A stretch of 37,346 nucleotides of DNA, from the NCBI GenBank assembly GCA_030141605.1, contig JAQGDQ010000207.1, positions 64,001 through 101,346 of the forward strand, written 5' to 3'. A program made the translations under genes and the position numbers. Origin of the DNA: Tubiluchus corallicola. Taxonomy: Eukaryota > Priapulida > Priapulimorpha > Priapulimorphida > Tubiluchidae. The notes below the pieces were generated by a model. The model saw only the letters and a list, made by a program, of their open reading frames with translations, was not told the DNA's origin and did no database searches. Shown piece by piece: positions 24,801 to 34,678 of the stretch; the stretch's first letter is position 1, and every line of letters starts with the position of its first letter.

Positions 24801-26505
24801 TTCTCTTTCATGAGTTTTACACCTATATTTCATACGTAATGCTTCATAAACACAAGCTAATAAGTAACTAGGCATTTCACATAGTCCAATAGTCCTACTT
24901 GATTCCCCCCCCCCCACCAAAAATGCATTTAAGAGTAGGTGGCCTATACAATTCAGCAGAAAATGTTAAAAATCTCTATGCATTAAGGCACAACTCTTTG
25001 TTAATCTAAAAATTGGAGGTTCATTTTAACAAACTACTAGAACGGCACTTTTAGTGACAGTGAATGAAACTTTCTACGATTGCGAAGCATTTGCAATGAC
25101 TATTTTTTACACTTGTTATAATTTTTATGGAGTTCGCAAAATTTCTTTAAGAACTACACAAGAAAGGGTCCGGACAAACAAATCCTGATAAACATTAGGA
25201 ACACGAAAGGCTTATGCTACGAGATAAACTATTAATATGTTCATATATTATACAAAATTGTATAACTCAAAATTTACACTAAATTTTGCACTATCTGTCA
25301 AGTAGATAAGTGACAACTTCTAGTTTGTACAGAAATATACAACCAACACCAATATAGTCTTATAATAAACAGCTGAACATAGAACTTACAAAGATTTTGA
25401 ATGGTGGTAAACTATTCTGTATTTCTTGAATAAAAGAGCAAGCTTCTTAAATAAAATCTTAATTAAAAGAAGAGAAAGAAGAATAGAAGTACAATGGGTG
25501 ATTAGAAGAATAACTATTAAGTAATAGTACCTCTACATAAATATTAATGTTTGCGTAATTAAAGAACACTTGTAAAAATGATAATTTTACATAAAGTGTA
25601 GACAAATCAGTTATTACATATAACATATTATATACATATAACATAATATACATATACAGCACATGCATTGATTTGTAGTAATTACAAAATTATTTTTAGT
25701 TTGTCAAGTGGCGATTTATTGTCGCCAAACTAAAAGAATGATTAAAAGCTCACTGTTCTTTAATTTCCGTAAATTGTTCTTCCATTTTCATCATATCAGT
25801 TTCGCTTGCATCGTCGGTCCCTGTAAATTTAAAAAATGCATTATATTTATAACATCACTAAATTACAGGACATATATGGTACATATGTGCACTTTAGAAA
25901 ACCCTCAACTTATATAAAGATTAAAAATATTTCTTGAGATTTATAGCACTTACATACTGCCTTTTTACATACAGGGCTTGCGTCTACAGTAATGCTGTAA
26001 AAAACGTGTAAATTTAAACTCCTGCGATATTGTAATATGAGGTGTATTAAGGAAATTATACATATAAGTTGATGTAATAATGTTAAAAATCTGCCTGATC
26101 ACTATGTGTAATAGACGTAAAACCAAAAGTAAAACTAAAAGGCAATAATATAGAACTGGATTTCTTTTTCTAATCATTATTAATTTAATAACGATACGAG
26201 ATAAAGGAGCAAAGCGAGTTTAGAATAAGATCAAAAAGGGCAATCCAGCATCACGATAGATTACCCCAAAATGCTTTCTAAAATCAGCAGCACTAACATA
26301 AGCCTAGCCAAAGCTACCATATGTACAATTCGCTTCACTACCACCAGCTAACTTAATCAACAATGACAAAAATCACTATACTCAAACGAAAAGTACCTGA
26401 GTCAGATCCCTTTTCCATGTGAAGTTCTTTTTCAGAAGGTTCACTTTCTTCGTCCTGAAATTCGTATTCGTCTTTAAAGCCGGGAAAGCTACTATGCATT
26501 GCCAT
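18860..26505 (-). CDS. SUDS3: SUDS3 (SDS3) orthologue, Sin3-HDAC corepressor subunit, 8 exons, 306 aa
   Basis: Exons on the minus strand: 26397-26505, 25754-25820, 24172-24319, 23233-23389, 22500-22694, 21643-21706, 19816-19900, 18860-18955; 921 nt with stop, all phases consistent. Human SUDS3 (328 aa) binds SIN3A and stabilises HDAC1 complexes in the nucleus. Acidic N-terminus (residues 1-50, DDASETD); coiled coil about 50-160 containing [13 protein letters not shown] (60-72) and EKKAAVKEF (119-127), near identical to human; then MELTGDSMEVKP and TRKLRRRP, leading into the Sin3-interaction region; and a C-terminal capped-Tudor-like part, [13 protein letters not shown] (236-248) through [20 protein letters not shown] is the first in the exon; a second in-frame ATG lies two codons later. 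The family relative BRMS1L also ends similarly, but the coiled coil clearly favours SUDS3. Introns hold several transposon remnants listed separately. Confidence 0.95.
18998..19150. repeat. 51-bp tandem repeat, 3 copies
   Basis: AGAACATACTCTTGTCAT recurs at 19020, 19071 and 19122. The unit is 51 bases, a multiple of three, which explains why a minus-strand open frame of 81 codons crosses it with a repeated peptide. It lies in the last SUDS3 intron (18956-19815), so it is not coding in this model. Confidence 0.85.
19941..20030. repeat. Dispersed repeat family B, copy 1
   Basis: TTAAAGGAACACTGGATGAT through about 20030 matches 23794-23890 (ATGATTTTTCATATAC, CTTCAAGTC, AGTATAC), roughly 80% alike by eye and in the same orientation. 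TTAA followed by AGGA may mark a TTAA-targeting element end, but I could not find a partner end. In SUDS3 intron 6 (19901-21642). Confidence 0.55.
20597..21218. mobile_element. Possible hAT-like remnant, interrupted by the neighbouring LINE
   Basis: Begins CAGGGTGCATCGGATCC, a form seen at hAT ends, followed by GTCGGATCAGG. The far side (21133-21206) has several inverted GGATC motifs (GCCGGATCG, CCGGATCCTG, AGGATCCGG), but the expected GCACCCTG terminus is missing where the LINE tail starts at 21219. Subterminal GGATCC repeats on both sides support one element cut by the LINE. Confidence 0.35.
21219..21642 (-). mobile_element. LINE 3' fragment (reverse-transcriptase ORF C-terminus plus tail)
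   Basis: On the minus strand an open frame (21412-21645) has [12 protein letters not shown], then [10 protein letters not shown], the C-terminal zinc-knuckle-like C-C-H-C region of many LINE reverse-transcriptase ORFs. A 3' UTR follows, ending AATAAACTAATTCTAATTC with repeated AATTCT units. The fragment begins at the 5' splice site of SUDS3 exon 6, so host exon and retroelement are separated by no more than a few bases. Confidence 0.75.
21915..22343. mobile_element. Short inverted-repeat DNA transposon, family A copy 2
   Basis: Starts GTACACTCATATCTTAG, then TTTGCCGGAC, and ends GACAAAACGAGATATGAATG. It shares many internal blocks with 440-815 but carries about 50 extra bases. Located in SUDS3 intron 5 (21707-22499). 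Confidence 0.65.
23090..23215. mobile_element. One end of a hAT-like element abutting SUDS3 exon 4
   Basis: Read from 23215 leftward the sequence is CAGGGATGTCACCAAAACG, followed by repeated CGGTT/AACCG motifs, in the style of hAT termini. The partner end was not found. Its terminus is 17 bases from the last base of exon 4 (23233). Confidence 0.35.
23794..23890. repeat. Dispersed repeat family B, copy 2
   Basis: Matches 19941-20030 as described there; begins CTTAAAGGAAGACAGGATGA. In SUDS3 intron 3 (23390-24171). Confidence 0.55.
24486..24548. repeat. Inverted repeat able to form a hairpin
   Basis: ATTTAAGTA then AAGGTGAGTGT is matched by ACACTCACCTT then ACTTAAAT, about 20 paired bases with a 4-base bulge (GTGC) and a loop of about 19. 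It lies in SUDS3 intron 2 (24320-25753), which otherwise shows only AT-rich sequence and an 11-base C run at 24905-24915. It may be a tiny foldback element. Confidence 0.65.
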
Positions 26506-26801
26506 GATTCTGGCTGGGATTTCTAACTACTCTACTCTACTCTAAATGGTCACGTGGCTTTTGTTATTGTTGTAGAGCACCCTCTAACAGCAATAGTTGG
26601 TCGCGTTTTGTAAAATTTAACTTATTAAATTGTGCTTTAGTTTCCTAAATTAACAAAAAATGCAAGAAGTACAAATTAAGAAATTTTGCTATACAAATCC
26701 AAACTATTTTTGTTTAACAAAAGTTGTTTTAAACTGTATTTTTAGTAGCTCAAAATTTGGCTTTTCGCTTGAATGCGTCTAGAACTGAATTTCCTGGTGT
26801 C
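26506..26801. promoter_or_regulatory. Divergent promoter region between SUDS3 and DERL2
   Basis: Only 296 bases separate the two start codons, which face away from each other, so both promoters and both 5' UTRs must share or overlap this interval unless upstream non-coding exons exist. A CACGTG E-box at 26551-26556 sits in GGTCACGTGGC, which also differs by one base from the unfolded-protein-response element TGACGTGG. No TATA box is placed convincingly. A short CTACT repeat (about 26525-26543) lies near the SUDS3 start. Confidence 0.6.
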
Positions 26802-29800
26802 ATGGCAGCTTACCAAACATTGCAACATGAATATCTCAATATGCCACCCGTTACTAGAGCTTATACTACTGCTTGTGTATTCACTACATTGGCCGTGGTA
26901 AGAAACTCAAGTTTTGTATAAATACAGGATTTTGCCAAAATAAAATTTTGCAAACAGTTACTGTACCTTCTTCTGAAAATAAAATCTAGAGTCATGCAAA
27001 AATGTTAATTCATGTCGAGAGCTCTGCATTATAACGCATGCTAGAAGCATTAGATTCTGGTCTTTGATTGTAATAAATTTAAGCTTCTTCTTTTATTTCC
27101 AGCACTTGGAGATAGTGAGTCCATTTCAGTTGTATTTTAACCCAACGTTAATTTTCAAAAATTGGCAGGTGAGTGAATTTCAAAATTATTATACGAAAAA
27201 ATGCCCTATAAGTGTCGTGAATTACTGCATTAGCACGTGCGAGTGGTCACCGACATCGTGCTTGGTGAGGGAAGTTAAGTGATGCTTGTGGCTAGTCAGT
27301 GAACGGATTGGTGAACCAGTTTGACATTCACTCTGGTGGTTTCCTTCGCCATACTGATTCAGGCTGTTTATCTCGTTGTGCAATTAAGGATGTGTATATG
27401 CCTGAACATGACTAAGATGCCTGTGTTGGTTCGGTGTCTCATCTTTGAGGCATAGATTTCATAATGGACTAGACTCCAGCCTCATTGCAATCATAAAATT
27501 TGAGTAGGACCTGCCATTAAACCCTGGATTTTGGCTTTCAGAGTCTTTTTGAATTAGTATAAAAAAATCACTTTTACTGGACAGGACACTCTAAAACTCT
27601 CTTAAATAATGACTTTAGTTTGAAAGATTTTCTTGACACAAATGGGAATTTGTGTACTCAAAGACAAATATTTGATTCATACACAGATATGTATACGTAG
27701 ATGCTGTAACCTTATTTATTTTAATACAAATCTAACTTACTATAAGATATATTGTTCATATTGTGTTTTAGTAGAAGGTTTAAGCTGCAGCTCCCTGTGT
27801 GTAGGAATTTGTTACATTTTACGTCACTATTTTATCATTTGAATAAAAAATCTCGCAATTAAGGAAAGGAAGAGGAAAAAGCGGAACGTTTTAAACTGCC
27901 ATTGTAATTCGTCTTCAGATGTTAGTTTCTGTTTGTTTCACTCTCTGCTTTGTGACTGGTTAGTGATTTTATATTTCTGTATTTCTCCCTTGAATTTTCA
28001 TCTGCTGTGCTTCTGTGTAATTGTATTCTTTTTATGTGTTTATAATATAGACAAAAAAATACCCACAAAATTTTGTTTAAATTCATTTTTTGTGATTTTT
28101 TTTTCTTTTTTGCCTTTTCATGTGATGAAAGATGAACTGCAGTAGTAGTTTGAGACATTGCATCTTTTCTTTCTTTTTCCTTGTTTTTTAATTTTGGGAT
28201 TTTTTTTAATCATTGTGACTATACTTGTCATAAGAATTTAATAGATGTTCAGCCATTAGCCTTTTCTTGAAAGTAACAGTCATCATCATCTCTTGAGTGA
28301 CATATCATTTGACATGACCCTCCTGATCACTTTATTCCATGCTGCCCTGTCACCCGCAACCTCCCATGTCTCTGTATTTTTGGTATCTAATGGTATGTTG
28401 ATAAAACCTTTTTGGATGAAATTGATGTAAGTCAGCAGCTGCCCTCCTTGTGATTTCTTTTCTGTAGTGTTTACAGGTGCTGACAAACCACTGGCTTTAA
28501 ACTTTCTATAAGTTTTGAAGCCTGCAGTCTAAATGCTGGTCATTTTATGGCTATGCGTCTTGGTAAGATAACAGTGTTAAAAGTGCAGTCCCAAAACTTG
28601 TGATGTCTTGATTTAGAATAAATTAACGCTTGGTTCACCATTGAGAATGTTCACTTTGGTCTTTTTTTACAGATATGGCGATTGGTGACCAACTTCCTGT
28701 TTTTCGGATCGATCGGTTTCAACTTTGTGTTCAACATGATCTTCACCTATCGTTATTGTCGTATGTTGGAGGAGGGGTCATTCAGAGGTCGAACTGCTGA
28801 TTTCGTTTTCATGTTCTTGTTTGGCGGTTTCATTATGATTGCATCCTTTTAAGTGAAAGTCAAATTGTTTTTATATCTTAAGCCATCTTATGTCTTGAAG
28901 TATATATATATATATTGGGTAGGTATAATATACTCGGGTCCCAGGTACTTACACACTAACACAGTAGCCTATTGATTTATTACTCGGCCATTGTTGACAT
29001 CATTTACTCTGGAAGATCTTTATATTTTATGGTAGACTTGTACACAGGTAATATATACAATGATGCAATTTTAGGTCTTAAAATGCACATCGATTTATAC
29101 ATAAGGTTGACTTGTACACTCGTATATATAGTAATCAAACACTGATTTGTGTAGCAGGTATAATGTGTGTAAAAGCCTTTCAGTGAGTAGATACGTCATT
29201 TATAAGTTTAACAGGCACACGATTACAAGATGTGTTAGTTATGCATTAAGTAAGAGTGAGATTGAGAAAGTTGTGTAACTGGTTATTTGAATAGGGAGTG
29301 ACAAGTTGGTTATGATGTGTTTGATGTTGATGTTAAGCAACAAAAATAGAATGAGTGATGATGAAGCTGATGAAAGAAAGATGAAATTGTTGGGGTCACC
29401 GGAACACAAAAGTATAAAGAATTTGCCCTTTAAGGTAAAATTCAAAGGTTATTAGTGTACTATAGATTTAATTTTGTTAATTAAAGTGCCCACTTTGTAT
29501 GATAAATGAAATGACAGCAGATACTATAGCATTGTTAGAATCAGGAGACCATGAGATATTACCGCATAGTAGTATTTGGATATTATTCCGAGTGAGTGCG
29601 TTTATAGGATAGATATACTGGGCATGGATTTGCTGGTAAACTGGACAGTGTTAAAGAGTATATCAAGAATATTATTGATATTAATGTACAGTCAACCTCG
29701 GGTATAAGGTCCTCGCTTATAAGGGACCACCAACACCGGTCCGGATTTTTCGTAACGTTTTTCCTGTGTAAAAATCTTCGTTTATAAGGTACTCGGATAT

Positions 29801-32762
29801 AAGGGACTTTCGGTTATAAGGAATGATATCTTCAGGTCCCGCGTAATATAAACTCAGGTATATTACCTCGCATATAAGGGACCCTATGATCAAAGTGAAA
29901 TTGATTGCTTTTTAACCTCAATTTTTTGCAAACTCGGCCTTCGAACAGCTCGGTTTCCGCGGTCACATACATCTCGCATCACTGAAGGAGCTTCCTACAT
30001 ACCGTTTGCACTGAATGTGTAGCAATAATCCATAAAAGTATGGGTAAAAGTACAGAAGAGTACAGGTCTAGATACACTCTTGGTTTGACTCAACTTTGGC
30101 TAAAAAAGACATCGGATATGAGGGACGGTATTTTCTGGTGCCGAAGTGTCCGTTATATCTGAGGTTGACTGTACTTCTAACATTTGTAGGCAAAAGATAA
30201 CAACAGATAAATTTATGTTTGTTTTAAAAATTTATACGTTTTATCGTGATTGTCCTTAACCATGAATCTCGTGTAGATGATTTCGTTTTTTGTCAAAGTT
30301 GTCTTTCTTGGCCAAGCTTTTACAATAATGCTCGTTTACATTTGGAGTCGACGGAATCCGTATGTGCGCTTGAACTTTTTCGGTCTCATGAACTTCCACG
30401 CTCCAATGTTGCCGTGGGTTCTGCTGGGATTGTCTGCTATTATAGGAAATTCACTGCTAATAGATCTGATTGGTAAGAGTTTAACACACGTTGGAAAATT
30501 GTTGTTTAAAAATTAATCTACTGTGAGAAGTTGTGCTTGACAAATGTCTAATCAGGGGTAAATAGCCGAGTGGTGTCGTGCGTATGCTTCTCAGTAAATG
30601 CACTGTGACGGCTTGAGTTCGTTGCTCACTCAGAGTGATTTTATTTGCCATATTGAATGTGGGTATTGAGAGAGGGTATTATAACTGAACACGGCTAACG
30701 CACTTCTGCTGGTTCAGTGACTCATCTTGATGATGATGAGTTTTTCGTCATGCACTGAGGGCCAAAGTATTGCTAATGTAAAAATATTGAGCAAAATTGT
30801 GACTGTTTTAACAAACTGTACATGATTTTGTGTGACTTAACTTTTGTTCAAATCTTTTGACTATTTTACTTTCAGGAATAGCCGTAGGCCATTGTTATTA
30901 TTTCTTGGAAGACGTTTTTCCGAACCAGCCTGGAGGAATGCGGTGTTTACAAACTCCGGAATGTTTGTATGTTTTTTACGATTATTATAAGAAAACGATT
31001 GCTAAAATATCTGTGATTTGTTTGTTTAGTTAGGCTACTATGCTATAAGAATAGTAGGTAAGAATTTGGTGGAGCAGCACATGAGAACTTTCTGTGCGAA
31101 GTGCTTACGAAGGTAGGATCTCCGATTTTCCGTTTCAAAATTGACCAAATTCCCTCAGAGAATCGTCAATTCTGTTTCAATTCACCTTTTTGGGGTTTAG
31201 AAGCTGCATGGCCCTGTAACTAACATTTATCATCAAATTATGTCATGTGAGATTGTAATTAAAAAATAATTTTTTATATATGTATGTAGTCAATCAGGTA
31301 TTTGTATTGGGCTAAGTTAAAATAAGAATTTACACACAAAAGTTACAGAACAATATCCTATCATTCGTACAAATCATCAGGAGGTTACCTGGCTAGCTGT
31401 CACACGCATAACATCGTCAGATCATGTTTGTGTGAACAGGGGAAACCTTTCCACAAACACACTGCTATTCACTAAAGAATCTCGAACTAAAGAATTTCCC
31501 ATATTTCTCGGGACAACTGCAAAAACAAACTGAAAGTAGGAACGCGAGTTGCATATAAAATAAAACTCGGAGAAGAACTTCTATTAAGCTCGCGAAAAGC
31601 TGAAAAACTGCTTAGTTTTGCCGGAAAGTAACAAGTGAAGCAAATTTCGTCTCTAGTATGCACTAAATTTGCACAAAAGTCGAAAATCAGGTCAATTCCG
31701 TTTTTTATAGCTGTTTCCGTCATCCATTTCCATTAATTCCGTCTGTTTTTCGCGATCGCAGAAAATCGGAGGCCCTACGAAGTTAACATTTATGTTTTCA
31801 GTGAATACAAGTTAAAAGAAAGTTTTTGCATTGTTAGCGTTTCTATAGTTTGATTGGAGAGCAGGACTAGGTTGATTTAGATTTTTTTTGTGCGTGTAAA
31901 TTGTTTTTATTGTGTTTTAGTAGATGTAGGCCTGGGTAACGTTTGCTTTGATTTGATACAATAGACACCATGATACTTGATTTTTATTTTGATACATATG
32001 TCGAATCAGTTTATTACTATTCATAATTGCTGACGATGATATGAGTCTACACGACTTCTAATACAGGAACGTCTGCACTTTAATGATTAGAGTTGCCAAC
32101 AGTAGAATTTCTATCATGTTGAGTTATATTCAGTTGATACTTTGATTTGCGGCGATTCCTTGTCGGACCCAAAAATTTCAGAAATTTTGCTGAACTTTGT
32201 TACGAAATTTCCCCGAAAACTTCAAAAATTTAGGCTTAATCACAAGTTTATTAAAAAAATTTATGGAAAAATAATGTAACAGTACAAAAATGGAAAATTG
32301 GATGAAAAAACTGATAAAACAATATATTGAATCTTGGCCTAATAATATTCTCTTGTATGTATTCCCTTGGACTATGGTCGGGTCTTGTGAATGTAATGAT
32401 GTGGGCAACTAGATGAAAATATAAAAAAGAAAGTTGCTCAAGCAAAATTGATCAATTTTTAACCTCATTTTTTTGCAAACTCGGCCTTCGAACACTCGGT
32501 GTCCGTGACTCAACTGCGGCTATAAGGGACAACGGATAAAAGGGCCAGTCCTGAGGTGTGCCTTATATACGAGGTTGACTGTATATCATTTGAATTATTT
32601 GCTATAATAATTAGCAGTTGCACTCATTTCCAATGCCTAAATTATTTTAGTTGACCTTTAAAATTGCTGCATCTTTGTTTTAGCAAAAAGCTGTTCGATT
32701 CCGAAAGAGAAGATCCGAATTATGAACAGTTACACGAGGAGTATGAACCTGCACCTCTTTAA
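26802..32762 (+). CDS. DERL2: Derlin-2 orthologue, ER-associated degradation membrane protein, 6 exons, 231 aa
   Basis: Exons: 26802-26897, 27103-27168, 28673-28840, 30277-30472, 30876-30966, 32684-32762; 696 nt with stop. Derlins are multi-span ER rhomboid pseudoproteases that help export misfolded proteins for degradation. Shared with human DERL2: [14 protein letters not shown] (11-26), PFQLYFNP (39-46), the WR motif at 56-57, [19 protein letters not shown] (80-98), [24 protein letters not shown], and [12 protein letters not shown]. These span the membrane core without gaps relative to human. The C-terminus ([17 protein letters not shown]) stops where human continues into its SHP box; human DERL2 is 239 aa. 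All junctions are GT-AG except intron 3, which needs a GC donor to keep frame. SUDS3 is head to head upstream. Confidence 0.95.
27238..27480 (+). mobile_element. SINE-like repeat, copy 1
   Basis: The 3' part (CTGAACATGACTAAGATG, then TGTTGGTTCGGTGTCTCATC) aligns over about 42 bases with the segment at 30685-30730 in the same gene, at roughly 70% identity by eye. The 5' part has GAGTGGTCACCGACATCGTG, loosely like a tRNA A-box region. Lies in DERL2 intron 2 (27169-28672). Confidence 0.4.
28286..28490 (-). mobile_element. LINE reverse-transcriptase C-terminal fragment
   Basis: The minus-strand frame contains [22 protein letters not shown] is a hallmark of the C-terminal end of many LINE ORF2 proteins. 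Shortly past the stop the minus strand reads GAGATGATGATGAC, a short trinucleotide tail. Old fragment in DERL2 intron 2. Confidence 0.55.
28841..30276 (+). other. Apparent U12-type intron of DERL2 with a GC-AG boundary
   Basis: Exon 3 is followed by GCATCCTTTT; the minor-spliceosome donor consensus is RTATCCTTT, so only the second base departs. A near-ideal U12 branch site TCCTTAAC is at 30253-30260, with its adenosine about 17 bases before the terminal AG (30275-30276), and there is no polypyrimidine tract before that AG. Splicing here gives [19 protein letters not shown], the same length as human GGFLMTLFGLFVSLVFLGQ. Without splicing the frame ends three codons later (A-S-F-stop). Confidence 0.8.
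29689..30171. mobile_element. pogo/Tigger-like non-autonomous transposon, family C copy 1
   Basis: Ends CAGTCAACCTCGGG and CTGAGGTTGACTG are inverted, with TA at 29687-29688 and 30172-30173. The interior repeats TATAAGGGAC-type motifs at least four times, probably transposase-binding subterminal repeats. It lies inside the U12-type intron of DERL2. Confidence 0.75.
30555..30745 (+). mobile_element. tRNA-derived SINE-like repeat, copy 2
   Basis: GGGTAAATAGCCGAGTGGTG resembles a tRNA A-box (as in tRNA-Ser/Leu), and GGCTTGAGTTCGTTGCTC about 50 bases later resembles a degenerate B-box. The downstream body matches copy 1 at its 3' part and ends in GATGATGATGAG. Located in DERL2 intron 4 (30473-30875). 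Confidence 0.55.
31114..31777. mobile_element. Inverted-repeat DNA element of uncertain superfamily
   Basis: TAGGATCTCCGATTTTCCG at the left is matched by CAGAAAATCGGAGGCCCTA at the right. CGAAG lies directly beside each end (within 31106-31113 and at 31778-31782) and may be a target duplication. No transposase. In DERL2 intron 5 (30967-32683). Confidence 0.55.
32444..32581. mobile_element. Family C fragment (right end only)
   Basis: Shares AACTCGGCCTTCGAACA and TATAAGGGAC with 29689-30171 and ends ACGAGGTTGACTG followed by TA. The left end is missing. In DERL2 intron 5. Confidence 0.65.
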
Positions 32763-33399
32763 TGATTTCCTCCACAAGAGATTATTTATTTCAAGGATGT
32801 CATTCCTTTGTTGTTTTAGTTTAGTAGACTACATTAACTTATATTGTACATAGTTATTATGGATCATTCTGTATATGTTGTTAAGCGCATCAGTCATTTC
32901 TTTGTGCTCAAATACTTGTAAAGCTAAGTTCACATTCGCTGTAAAGCATAGTGTTATATATATTTGCATTACAAAACTCAACTTTTTTCGTTTTAGTAAC
33001 GATAAATTTCAGTGCCACATTTTTATATTTTTGTGTGGAACTCCAGTGACATCTATTGAGAAAATGTGTAAGAAATGCTGCTGGAAAAATTTCTCTATTC
33101 GTTGAAAGTGGGGCATTTTTTGGATGAAAAGTTATATTAGAATTATCTATGAAAAATGGCTGTCAGGATGTGAATTGGATGTAACTCTCAAAAGAACTTA
33201 AGTAATGATTCTGTTTTAAAATAGTGCAATTGATGATCATTTTTACTTCTGTGATGTATTATATTGTAAGGCACTATTACCTACGTTTTTCAAACTCATA
33301 CGATGGGCATAATACAAACTGGAAGACTCATTATTATTCCAACTCACTTTTTTGGCAGATTGCCATTATACAATATGCTGTTAACAGGCCGAATGGCCA

Positions 33400-34318
33400 T
33401 ACAGTATAGCTCGGTTAGTATGATTAAGAGTTTTTTTGTTGCATTTGGCTGGTGGTTGAGATGAAATATTTGGATAAAGTTGTTTCTAAAGGTACAGTAT
33501 AGCTCGGTTAGTATGATTAAGTCTTTTTTCTTGCATTTGGCTGGTGGTTGAGATGAAATATTTGGATAAGATTGTTTCTAAAGGTACAGTATAGCTCGGT
33601 TAGTATGATTAAGTCTTTTTTTGTTGCATTTGGCTGGTGGCTGAGATGAAATATTTGGATAAGGTTGTTTCTAAAGGTACAGTATAGCTCGGTTAGTATG
33701 ATTAAGTCTTTTTTGGTTGCATTTGGCTGGTGGCTGAGATGAAATATTTGGATAAGGTTGTTTCTAAAGGTACAGTATAGCTCGGTTAGTATGATTAAGT
33801 CTTTTTTCTTGCATTTGGCTGGTGGTTGAGATGAAATATTTGGATAAGGTTGTTTCTAAAGGTACAGTATAGCTCGGTTAGTATGATTAAGTCTTTTTTG
33901 GTTGCATTTGGCTGGTGGCTGAGATGAAATATTTGGATAAGGTTGTTTCTAAAGGTACAGTATAGCTCGGTTAGTATGATTAAGTCTTTTTTCTTGCATT
34001 TGGCTGGTGGTTGAGATGAAATATTTGGATAAGGTTGTTTCTAAAGGTACAGTATAGCTCGGTTAGTATGATTAAGTCTTTTTTTGTTGCATTTGGCTGG
34101 TGGCTGAGATGAAATAATTGGATAAGGTTGTTTCTAAAGGTACAGTATAGCTCGGTTGATATTATTAATGTGTTTTTTGTTGCATTTCGCTGGTGGTTGA
34201 GATGAAATATTTGGATAAGGTTGTTTCTAAAGGTACAGTATAGCTCGGTTGATATTATTAATGTGTTTTTTGTTGCATTTCGCTGGTGGTTGAGATGAAA
34301 TAATTGGGTGCCCTAAAG
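33400..34318. repeat. Tandem repeat of 92-93 bp, 10 copies, with higher-order structure
   Basis: TACAGTATAGCTCGGTT starts near 33400, 33493, 33585, 33678, 33771, 33863, 33956, 34048, 34141 and 34234. Copies fall into types: TTCTTGC with GGTTGAG, and GGTTGC or TGTTGC with GGCTGAG. These alternate across copies 4-8, and the last two copies are a third type (GATATTATTAATGTG). Located 0.6 kb downstream of the DERL2 stop codon. Confidence 0.95.
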
Positions 34319-34678
34319 GTATTCTTCTATTCTTCCCAATTTCATCCATTTGTATTAGTATCTTAAAAACTGCACCAAAACTTGTGCTAAAGCACACTTT
34401 TATTTTAGAGATTTTGTCAAATGTATCAAACTTGAATAATTTGGCAAAAGCCATCAAAAAGATGTGTTACAGAGAAAAACAAACAGAATGAAGGGTAGTG
34501 CAGTTTCGTAGAATTTCTAACAAACGTTGTGGTATTGTGCTTATTTTTTTTGTTACATGCTATTATGCTGCAGAATAAATTCTGATATTTTTGTAAACGT
34601 TATTGTTTGCAACTTCAAGATTACACATTTACACGAGCACTGGACCAGCTGCATATATGTACTTTGATACCTTTTCTC

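Noticed and set aside
24905-24915. Run of 11 C residues
   Set aside because: A homopolymer in an intron; possibly a sequencing artefact, with no linked feature.
28841-28858. Conventional donor at AAGTGAAAG (GT at 28853) for DERL2 exon 3
   Set aside because: It would include an in-frame TAA before the junction and make the membrane core the wrong length; the GC donor gives the correct frame and length.
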